Assembly (NCBI GenBank): GCA_021399445.1 | Contig: JAJTUQ010000006.1 | Span: 1,798,001 to 1,862,000 of the forward strand | Source: Xylogone sp. PMI_703 | Lineage: Eukaryota > Ascomycota > Leotiomycetes | Length of the DNA: 64,000 nucleotides | Direction: 5' to 3' | In this document: positions 56,529 through 64,000 of the stretch, piece by piece | Position numbering within the stretch: position 1 is the stretch's first letter | Layout: every line of letters begins with the position of its first letter | Made by a program: the position numbers and the translations under genes | The notes under the pieces: generated by a model | Told to the model about the DNA's origin: nothing | The model's database searches: none | The model's input: only the letters and a program-made list of their open reading frames with translations

Positions 56529-57389
56529 ATGGAGCTGCAGGAAAGCAGGTATAACCGCATTGAGCAGGTATAACCGCATTGAGCAGGATAGAGATTGCGA
56601 CAGCGTGGATTGTGCTTATTCAGGCAAATATTATACAAGTCTCACACTTCTGAGATGGTCCCTCCTGGTAAATTTTGCTTTGACGTTGGGCGTGATCGGT
56701 CTAGGAGCTAGCTTCCTTTGGCAAAATTACAAATCAACCTCCGCGGTGTACAACAACGAGATTCTTAGCAGCCAACTACTAGAGAAACAGTATGGAGTTT
56801 CAATCAAGATTCCAAAGACTTACGAGTTTTTTCAGAATGACTTTGATCCTGACGACTTCAAAAAAGGTGATCCTTACTGGGAGGCTCTTTTTCCAAGTAA
56901 GACTATTCTTCTGAAACTCGCTATCGAGATGATCCTGACACGGAACGCAGGGGAAACGGCGTAGTATTCCTGTCCGACGAGCTCGTGGAGGCGTACAGGC
57001 TCCCACCGGCTGCAAGACATCCACAGAGAGGGAACCGTTCTGTCTACGAGATCGCGGGATACCACTCCTTGCACTGTCTAGTGAGTCCGTATGGTATCGT
57101 TAGATGTCAATCATTGCATGCTAATATTGTGAAGTCAGCTGTGCGAGCGACCACCAATAGGCTGCTGAAAGCTCAGGAAACTTCCCAGCCATACATCATG
57201 GATCATACTAGGTGGAATCACATCAAACATTGTATAGGAGACTTGCGTCAATACCTACTTTGCAATTTTGACGAGACCCTCTTAGTGGGACACGATTCGA
57301 TACACCCAGGCAAGGACCAGACGAAGCTGTGTAGGGACTTGGGTCCGATCAATAAATGGATAGAAGGCCATTACATTCCTTTAGAATGA
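56529..57389 (+). pseudogene. UstYa/DUF3328-type oxidase, disrupted by a 19-bp tandem duplication
   Basis: From ATG 56529 the frame reads MELQESRYNRIEQV then TAA. A 19-bp unit (AGCAGGTATAACCGCATTG) is present twice, at 56544-56562 and 56563-56581. If the two units were one, the frame would run directly into DRDCDSVDCAYSGKYY and the rest of the protein, so the duplication breaks the gene. Downstream are a single membrane anchor (WSLLVNFALTLGVIGLGASF), a stalk, and the two diagnostic His/Cys motifs: YHSLHCL and HIKHCIGDLRQYLLC. A second frame change near 56895-56955 is not resolved by a normal intron (a GTAAGA donor gives the wrong phase). UstYa-type proteins are membrane oxidases that cyclise or desaturate peptides and other products in fungal clusters. 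No other in-frame ATG would rescue the N-terminus. Confidence 0.75.
56544..56581 (+). repeat. 19-bp perfect tandem duplication inside the UstYa-type gene
   Basis: AGCAGGTATAACCGCATTG occurs twice head to tail and is followed by a third partial AGCAGGA. Because 19 is not a multiple of three, it shifts the reading frame. Confidence 0.95.
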
Positions 57390-57980
57390 GTAGCACCAGC
57401 GACAAACTGTGATCAACTTTAGCTTAGAATAGTCAAATAGAACCTCCCTGATAGCGCCTGCCAAGATCAGAGCTCATATTTCAATTGGAGTTTCTTAAAT
57501 AGGTTAGTCAGCACTAAACTCGGCTCACGCACTTTCGTTGAATAAATTCAACGAAAAGGAGCTGTCAGCTGAATCCATATTGATGTTGCGCTTACGCGCG
57601 GCTCCGTTCAGCCCCTGTTCGCGAACCTTCCAATGTCGCATTTCATCAGACGGATACCCTTTTCAGCAAGCACGGATTTTGTAGTGGAACCAATCTCTTT
57701 ATGTTAGATCGCAAGTCACAAGCTGTGATAATCAGTCGCTCTCTAGACTCTCTGTGTGCTCGATTGGAAAGGTGTGTTCTTGCCTCTGCATTTAACCGTT
57801 TGCCCTGTCTAGCCGTTAAAGTAAGTTGTCCGATCTGAGAAGATCATCATGTAGATGACAACGTGAGGTCGCGGACTCCTCTGGTGACGCCAAGTAGCCC
57901 GGGGTTACGGTCTCTCATATCTTCAATTATCTGTTGTGCTGGTATGATACATTTGGATTCTAAGTGCTACCCGACATTAT
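57390..57980. other. Intergenic between convergent genes
   Basis: A perfect palindrome-like CGTTGAATAAATTCAACG lies at 57536-57553 and may act as a transcript-end hairpin. No gene seen. Confidence 0.5.
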
Positions 57981-58834
57981 TCAGCGACGAAGCGTTTGCC
58001 AGAAGTCGTCCCTCAGATCTTTCTCCTTATCAAAAACTCCTAGCATACAGGTTGTTACAGTTGTTGCTCCAGTTTTCTGGACGCCGCGCATTACCATACA
58101 TCGATGGGAGGCTTCCACAACCACTGCCACCCCACGAGGTTGCAGGACGTCAAACATGCAATGTGCAATCTCCGTTGTCAGCCGTTCCTGGACTTGCAGC
58201 CGCCGGGCAAAGACTTCGGTCAGACGTGCCATTTTTGATAGACCTACAACGCGGCCATCAGGGATATAGCCAATATGAACCTGTGCAGATATTAGTCGCC
58301 CTTCCCAATATGACATCAACTCATTCTTACCTTCCCGATAAATGGGACTAAGTGATGCTCGCAGAGACTGGAGAAATCAATGTCTCTGACTAGAACAAGG
58401 CCCTTATGATTCTCCTGAAACATAGCATCTTTCAGGACACTGGTAGGATCCCGCGCGTAACCATGCGTAAAATACAGCATGGCTTTTGCGAAGCGGTTAG
58501 GAGTCTTGGTAAGACCTTCTCTTTTTGGGTTCTCGCCCAGCACCTCCAGCACACTCCGTATGGCGCGGGCAACTCTTTCTTGCTTTGAATCTGTTTCCGA
58601 ATCTAACGGATATTCCAAATGTTTCCGTCCCATGTCTGGAACATTATTTAGCAAGGCGCGTATCTGGAAAGGGAAAGGGCGTGCGATCTCACCGCAATGA
58701 GTCGTCTCGTTGTAGTCCAGAATCGGAATGCTTTGGACAAGTACCTTCTCTTTCAAGAAACTAGTTCTGAGTCCTTGTAGGATAGATTCGCGATCTACTG
58801 AGATACCACTGGAAATGGTAGGCGGCATTTCCAT
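57981..58834 (-). CDS. GTP cyclohydrolase I
   Basis: Exons 58834-58331 and 58280-57981, with a 50-nt intron (GTAAGA...GCACAG) splitting GK/VHIGYIP, give 267 residues. Residues 1-75 form a fungal N-terminal extension. The catalytic domain has NPKREGLTKTPNRFAKAMLY, VRDIDFSSLCEHHLVPFIGK and GYIPDGRVVGLSKMARL. It continues with RRLQVQERLTTEIA, GVAVVVEASHRCMVMRGVQK and TVTTCMLGVF. The zinc ligands (Cys and His in CEHH, and the later Cys in HRCMVMRG) and the catalytic His are kept, so the enzyme looks functional. It converts GTP to 7,8-dihydroneopterin triphosphate, the first step of folate and pterin synthesis. Fungi need one housekeeping copy; this copy sits among cluster genes, so it is probably a second, dedicated one. 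Confidence 0.93.
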
Positions 58835-59991
58835 TATCTAAATGCCTTGCTCGCTTTATGCTTGTATAGACAATTTATTAGGACTGTTAGTCGAGTAATT
58901 ATGGGAGAATTGAGGTAGTATAGTAGAAGTCTAACAATTTTTTGTCTTTGAGTTTCCAGCTCGTTCTTATAAAGTCTACACAATATCAGTCCATTTTGCG
59001 CTACTGGAATCGCATAGATATCATCTACGCTAGTTTGATATCTTAGTATATAGGAATCCCCACTTCGTACAGTACTATTGGAAAATCCGGAGCCCAGTTC
59101 TTTTACAGAGAGACTGAAACCTAACATCAATTTCCGCTTACATATCGGATTATGAGGCTGCAAGTGGCTTGGGATGAGGCTCGGGCAATCACGACCTCGT
59201 AGTGCTGTCGCTCTTCTGAGAATGATTAGCATCATCGCCAAGGGGACTATTGATGCTTTGGGAATGAGTGACACTTCCAGCTAATCTTCAGAGTCTTCTC
59301 AGCTTATATCTGCGCTAATATCTCACAATTGTCATGATCATTTTTGATATGCATACTAAATCTTCTGGGTTAGTAATCGGCTTCTAGTGCTGTGAGAGCA
59401 GTAGTGCATGGGCGACTCCTATGAGACAAGTCAGAAAACTCAGTGGGTTCATTTTAGATTTCGTAAGCCTAAAGATCAAAATATCTTAGGCCAGTAATGA
59501 GCATTAGAAAGGTCGTGCTTATATGTCGTATACACTTAATGGGTCATGCCCATGTCTGGTAACGGATCTGACCCGTGCTGCCTGTCAATCAATTATGGTA
59601 GGATTTGCGGCAGGAAGAAGCTTCAGGGTAGGATTATTTCTACTTACAGTGAATCATCCATCCACCGGGTTGTAAAGGTAAATACCTCATACTTTAGCCA
59701 GCTTCAAACTTTTGATTCTAGTGAGATACAGCAATTGCCCGGAATCCTGTTTAGCAAACAACGTTAATTACTTATCTTTGCACCATAGTACGGTAATCTC
59801 TTTGAAGACCGGTAGTTCTACTTGTTAAAAATGGCACTTTATCCCTGAAATCAGCTCCGCGTACGCCAGATCAGCTCATGGTAGCTGGATGGAAGCAAAC
59901 TAAACTAACATCTTTATAGAAAATTGTGCTTTAGAAAAAAGAAGGTCGTTGTATCATATCGAAAAAATCTTTCATCCATACTAGAAATATT
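58835..59991. other. Intergenic; one 146-codon minus-strand frame of doubtful status
   Basis: The frame 59274-58834 (minus) ends just before the GTP cyclohydrolase start. It has no recognised motif and an uneven composition, so it is more likely promoter and leader sequence. The rest is AT-rich. Confidence 0.4.
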
Positions 59992-61029
59992 ATGGCTGCT
60001 AAAGAATTAGTTAAACCAAGCGAGATGTTCACACACGCTGCTGCTGGGGCGATGGGGTCAATTGTAACACTGATTCTGACGTTAGTATATCGCTTCCCAG
60101 CTGCTTTCCAAACAAGCTAACCCACCCGAGTCAGATATCCTTTGCAGATGATATCCACAAGTGCACAGCTAGGAGGGCGTATCTTCGAGCCAATGCCTCT
60201 TTCAAGAAGCTCTATTCTACTTAATTTCCGAAATATTGCTTGTCTATATGTCGGGATCGAGTCTGCGGTTTTTGGTATTGCGGTCACAAATTTCGTATAC
60301 TATTATGGTTAGTTTCAAGACAACAGTGCGTACTTTCTAGGTTCTGGTCTCACCACAACAAGTGTACGAAAGTGTAAAAAATGTCTACAGCAACTCACAA
60401 GATGCGTCGTCTCTAGGATATATTATTGCTAGCTCCGTATCTGGGATAGTGACGGTTCTGATAACAAATCCCATCTGGGTTATCAACACACGTATAGTAG
60501 CGAATGCTCAAGATATCATGACTCAATCACAGGCTGTTGGTTCTTTTTCGACGTTTTGTACGCTTCACTCTATGATGAAAGATGCGGGCTTCTCAGCCCT
60601 TTTTGCTGGAATTAAGCCGGGTCTGCTCCTTATAACAAATCCAGTGCTGCAATACACATTATTTGAATATCTCAAGCATGTTGCAGATGCAAAACACAGT
60701 CCGGCAGCCCTGATAGTTACTTTACTTTTGGGTGGATTCACAAAATTCGTCGCGACTGCTCTGACATACCCTCTTATCATGATTACCAGTAGAGCACATG
60801 CGATAGACCGGGAGAATCATTCTCTTGATATTCTTTCTTCTCTTAGAATCATTTTCTTGAAGGAAGGGTTCTTAGGGCTCTATCATGGTAAGCCATACTA
60901 TGGATATAACAAGAGATAGGCTAACCGTAATAAGGCTTTATTCCAAAAGTTATACAATCTGTCCTCTCTGCTGCTCTTCTTTTCCTCTTCAAGGAACTAT
61001 TCTACATAATCGTCTGTGGCTGGAGCTGA
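59992..61029 (+). CDS. SLC25 carrier, peroxisomal PMP34/Ant1-like
   Basis: Four exons (59992-60080, 60135-60307, 60363-60887, 60935-61029) join in frame. The three carrier repeats can be followed, each with a P-x-hydrophobic-x-x-x-(K/R)-like kink: TYPLQMISTSAQ, TNPIWVINTRIVANA and TYPLIMITSRAHA, plus GFSALFAGIKPGLLL and EEGFLGLYHG-like blocks. The second motif, NPIWVINTR, is characteristic of the peroxisomal adenine-nucleotide/CoA carrier group. The last exon supplies FIPKVIQSVLSAALLFLFKE. First-repeat residues are less conserved (Q for the usual acidic residue). It should exchange nucleotides or cofactors across the peroxisomal membrane. Its place next to the pterin genes may mean that part of the pathway is peroxisomal. 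Confidence 0.85.
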
Positions 61030-61983
61030 GTATTAAGCTGAAAGGGTATAAAGTACAAAGATTTCGTCTCTTATAGAGGATATAAACTCATAATTTTAGA
61101 TGAAATAAAGAAGCTTATCTGTCCATCCATTGTAAGAAACTAGTTTAAGTCTGTCGTGAACATTTTTGAGACCGGACCGGCCAAGCTATGGAACCGTAAT
61201 GTCCAGACTAAACCCTTTAACTACGAAAAACCCTTTAGAAGTGACTTTTAACGATTAAAATATAATATTGCTACTGGTTAGAATTACTGTCCTTTAATAG
61301 TTAATTATATCATATACATTTTATTACTGGACACCTACTTTCAGTACGTTTCTTCTATACGTTTCATCTATCTAGATGTCCGGTTAATTAATAAATACTT
61401 GTGGGTCCTAACGCAAGCTTCCTTTCTTCCTCTTCTACTGAATCCTATCTTTTTGATTGTTCAGTTGCCTTCTCAACGCGTTGCATCTTACGGCCTTACA
61501 GAGAGCTCTCATACATACTGCATACAGCTGCTGTACGTATCGTATCAACCGTACGTACATACACTCCACTAGCGCTCCCACAACAGTATTAACACAGCAT
61601 TAGCAGGGGCATCACACCTATCATGTGGGCCGTAAATAACTATAATCTATTAGGAATAGTCAAGAGAACCCTGCTATGCGAGGGCATTCAATTCGTTGCC
61701 CCTTAGTGCAAGTCTCACTATAAATTGAGCTGTAGTTGCACCGTAGGGTAGTTAATTCAATTAATTAATTCTTTAGTATTACCATAAATACGGACCCATG
61801 TCTATCCGATACTCCCTAAAGACATCACTGATGCCGAAGTGTGACTGAATCGCTATATTGCGTGGATTTGATAAATAATAATGTCAAAATGATGCGTAGG
61901 TTTTATTTGGGCATTCTTCTTCTACAGCAGCATAGAACTTACCGCTTTAGTGAACAGGAACTGCTGGAACTGCAGAAATTTAT
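61030..61983. other. Intergenic, no gene recognised
   Basis: AT-rich, with a TTAATTCAATTAATTAATTC stretch near 61750. No gene. Confidence 0.5.
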
Positions 61984-63414
61984 ATGCCCACTGAACCGAA
62001 AATCTACCATAGACAAGCTCGCAGGACGTCATTGCTGCTGATCGTCGCATTATCCGCACTTACAGCGTGCTTTCTCTGGCTCGTGAATGACCGCCAGCGT
62101 AGCCAGCGGTACGACCTACAGTACGTCCCACTCCGTGACAATACCCTCAATGGCAGTAATGCCGAAACCAGATACAACCATATCCCGCGGCAAATCAACC
62201 CTTTGTGGAGCCAAGGCTCGAAGCTGGATGTAGTTATTTATCTTCATCATTCTATGGAAGTCTCCTCTCTGAAGTCATTGCCGCAAGAGAGCCTTATTTT
62301 GAAAGAGAACAACTTCACCCTAGGCAGCAAAAATGAGGCACGATATGCAATTACCACTTTCACGACGACGTTGGAAATGCAAAACGAAGGTGCCATATGG
62401 ATCCATGGCTACGTCGGACTCTCCGGTTCAGAACTTGATCCCCTGAGCTCTAACTACGACGCTTCCAAGGCATACCATTTTGTTCGGCCATTAACATGGT
62501 ACAATCTCAAGTGGTCTTCATCAGACCAAGTCTGGCACTGGGAGCCGTATTCCGAGAACGACTCCAGCTTGCGTGCAGTTCGGTCCCATTACCACCCTGA
62601 GTTGATGCTCTCCATTATTCGTGACTCCGAATTTCTCGATTATGGGCAGCTAGATCCGCTCATCCGACAGTTTATTCAACTGAGTCCCGAAGTAGACCCC
62701 AGATTCTCAAGAATCGGGGACTACTACCCGATATTCTACGATAACTCACTTTCACATATGACCGGATACATGGCTGAATTTAATTCCTCAGTCAAGCATA
62801 TCAAACTAAAAGTTGAGATTAATACTCGAAGCTATGGTTCAGTGATAGCTGCTGTCCATGGATTCAACAGAGACCACAAGCATTCAGCCAGGGGGTTGAC
62901 GCTTCCCGCAAATTCAGAGATAGAAAGGGCTTTGGCCAGCATTCCAGGCACCAATTACTTTTGGACGGGGAGGGTCGGTCAGTGTAGGCCAGGGGAGCTT
63001 GATTCCACACGTGGTATAGCGGAGACGGTAGCTCTGACTAGGAGTGGCGCTACCATCGAGAACAAACTGCAAGTAGCAGGGATTGCTATGCCATTCTATC
63101 CTGAATCGCCATATTCTGAGGCCGAGTGGGACTATGCTTCAGCCCAGTACGGACTTCAGACATCGGACGAGTGTTGGATTGTCTACGGCACGTGCATTAG
63201 GCCAAGAAACTCCTGGCACTCTTTTGAATTTCCTATGCTAACGACTAGTGGGAGAATGCGGTGCATATGGGCTCTACCGTGGCCGGACCTGCTCCGTCCC
63301 AACTTACTCTGGAGCGAGATTGGCTACGAAGAGGAATGTTATGCTAGGAGAAAGAGATATATAAAGAAGTGGAAATTGCAACTGGATCTGGATCAGGATC
63401 AAGATAGAATGTAA
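61984..63414 (+). CDS. Chimeric protein: CLPTM1-like N-terminal half, putative toxin-type C-terminal domain
   Basis: A single exon of 476 residues. Residues 17-35 form a hydrophobic signal anchor (LLLIVALSALTACFLWLV). Residues about 60-310 follow the lumenal part of CLPTM1/cleft-lip family proteins: VVIYLHHSMEVSSLKSLP, YVGLSGSELDPLSSNYD, AYHFVRPLTWY, HYHPELMLSIIRDSEFLDY, YYPIFYDNSLSHMT and NSSVKHIKLKVEINTRSYG. The multi-helix part that should follow in CLPTM1 is absent. Instead residues about 330-440 contain NYFWTGRVGQC, a Gly/Ala helix, GIAMPFYPESPYSEAEWDYA and IRPRNSWHSFEFPMLTT. This order resembles a domain found in putative secreted toxins of bacteria and fungi (likely ADP-ribosyltransferase fold, from memory). 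Function is unknown. The join lies near residue 315 (about 62930) without a visible intron. Confidence 0.65.
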   Translation: MPTEPKIYHRQARRTSLLLIVALSALTACFLWLVNDRQRSQRYDLQYVPLRDNTLNGSNAETRYNHIPRQINPLWSQGSKLDVVIYLHHSMEVSSLKSLPQESLILKENNFTLGSKNEARYAITTFTTTLEMQNEGAIWIHGYVGLSGSELDPLSSNYDASKAYHFVRPLTWYNLKWSSSDQVWHWEPYSENDSSLRAVRSHYHPELMLSIIRDSEFLDYGQLDPLIRQFIQLSPEVDPRFSRIGDYYPIFYDNSLSHMTGYMAEFNSSVKHIKLKVEINTRSYGSVIAAVHGFNRDHKHSARGLTLPANSEIERALASIPGTNYFWTGRVGQCRPGELDSTRGIAETVALTRSGATIENKLQVAGIAMPFYPESPYSEAEWDYASAQYGLQTSDECWIVYGTCIRPRNSWHSFEFPMLTTSGRMRCIWALPWPDLLRPNLLWSEIGYEEECYARRKRYIKKWKLQLDLDQDQDRM

Positions 63415-64000
63415 GACGTTGAAAGAAGAGTTTCTTTGTTTTCGAAGCTTGTTTTGTTTACTAGAAGAGTAAAGCAGTACCACATTTACCATTAACTTTC
63501 TCAAATGTTAGATTTAATATTTTATTTCAATATTAATGATGATAAATAATCTATTCCATGGGAATCTCTATTGAATTCTAGATACATCATCTTTAAGGAG
63601 TGAGTGCTGATGATATCAGGAATTGATTCAGAAAATTAACGCGCGTTAGAAAGTTATCACTGATGTTGATCTTCAGTCGAACGGTGCCTCCAATGGCTCG
63701 CGCACAAAGACTGATCAAATTCCAGGTGGACATGTATCCGGCCTTGTGAAAGTTGTACCATTGATGGAAACCTCTCAGTTACGTCCTCTCCTTTGAAAAG
63801 ACTTCCCCTTAGCTAAGTTTGCATAGGCATCATCCTTAAAGTATAATCCGTAGCGATTTCCATCTTTTGCGGGGCCATGCCGAGGAGATGTCAGATCCGC
63901 CATCAGATCCCAGAATCCGCCTAGAAACGCCGCCCCCGGGTACCGGCAAAAATCACGAAGCATGACCTACTATTATTACACCATAGCATTATGGGGAGGC
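63415..64000. other. 3' flank and a short minus-strand coding fragment
   Basis: A minus-strand frame at 63963-63775 reads MLRDFCRYPGAAFLGGFWDL, then LTSPRHGPAKDGNRYGLYFK, and ends KGKSFQRRGRN. It may be the last exon of a gene outside the window. I do not recognise the family. Confidence 0.3.

Noticed and set aside
58834..59274. 146-codon minus-strand ORF just upstream of the GTP cyclohydrolase gene
   Set aside because: No motif, and it overlaps the expected promoter and leader; kept only as a note in the intergenic entry.
1..64000. CRISPR arrays, bacterial operons or Shine-Dalgarno sites
   Set aside because: Spliced genes and fungal protein families show this is a eukaryotic chromosome; no regularly spaced direct repeats with unique spacers were seen.

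Overview
The window looks like a chromosome segment of a filamentous ascomycete (Pezizomycotina, probably Eurotiomycetes-like; this is an inference). Genes carry short spliceosomal introns of about 45-160 nt with GTAAGT-like donors and CTAAC/CTGAC branch sites. The families are typical of moulds: MFS and ABC exporters, a Pth11-type rhodopsin-like protein, a C2H2 plus Zn2Cys6 regulator, an NRPS-like reductase and a UstYa/DUF3328 protein. Repeats carry stops of the CAA/CAG/TGG to TAA/TAG kind, as expected from C-to-T (RIP-like) mutation.

Layout. 1-2.7 kb: N-terminus of an ABCG transporter and a complete five-exon MFS drug transporter, both on the minus strand. 3-10.9 kb: a Ty1/copia element (3770-10103) with 205-bp LTRs and a 5-bp target duplication, inserted in one half of an old diverged duplication. 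11-17 kb: gene-poor, with relics (RhoGAP fragment, two unassigned coding fragments, a 17-bp inverted repeat). 17.0-18.6 kb: a frameshifted rhodopsin-like gene. 19.8-26.8 kb: two large divergent genes of unknown function sharing a 1-kb intergenic region; the plus-strand one is damaged in its first half. 28.4 kb: an intronless beta-class-like GST. 30.9-31.8 kb: a prohibitin paralogue with one nonsense codon.

34-61 kb is the most interesting part and looks like a metabolite gene cluster interrupted by transposon debris. It holds a two-domain zinc-finger regulator with a 169-bp foldback element (41-bp perfect inverted repeats around a GGGTGGTT array) just upstream of its start codon; a DUF3533/Sng1-type membrane protein; an NRPS-like A-T-R reductase; a bicupin dioxygenase-like gene; two unknown genes; a PTPS-like protein; a tiny secreted-peptide gene; an SDR; a damaged UstYa-type gene; GTP cyclohydrolase I; and a peroxisomal-type SLC25 carrier. 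GTP cyclohydrolase, PTPS and an SDR are the three enzyme families of tetrahydrobiopterin synthesis. Here the PTPS and SDR copies both lack usual catalytic residues, which suggests altered pterin chemistry or decay.

61.9-63.4 kb: a gene whose first half resembles the lumenal part of CLPTM1 and whose second half resembles a putative toxin-type domain, so it appears chimeric. The remaining spaces are AT-rich and hold MITE-like elements, a pogo-type transposase tail and dispersed minisatellites.
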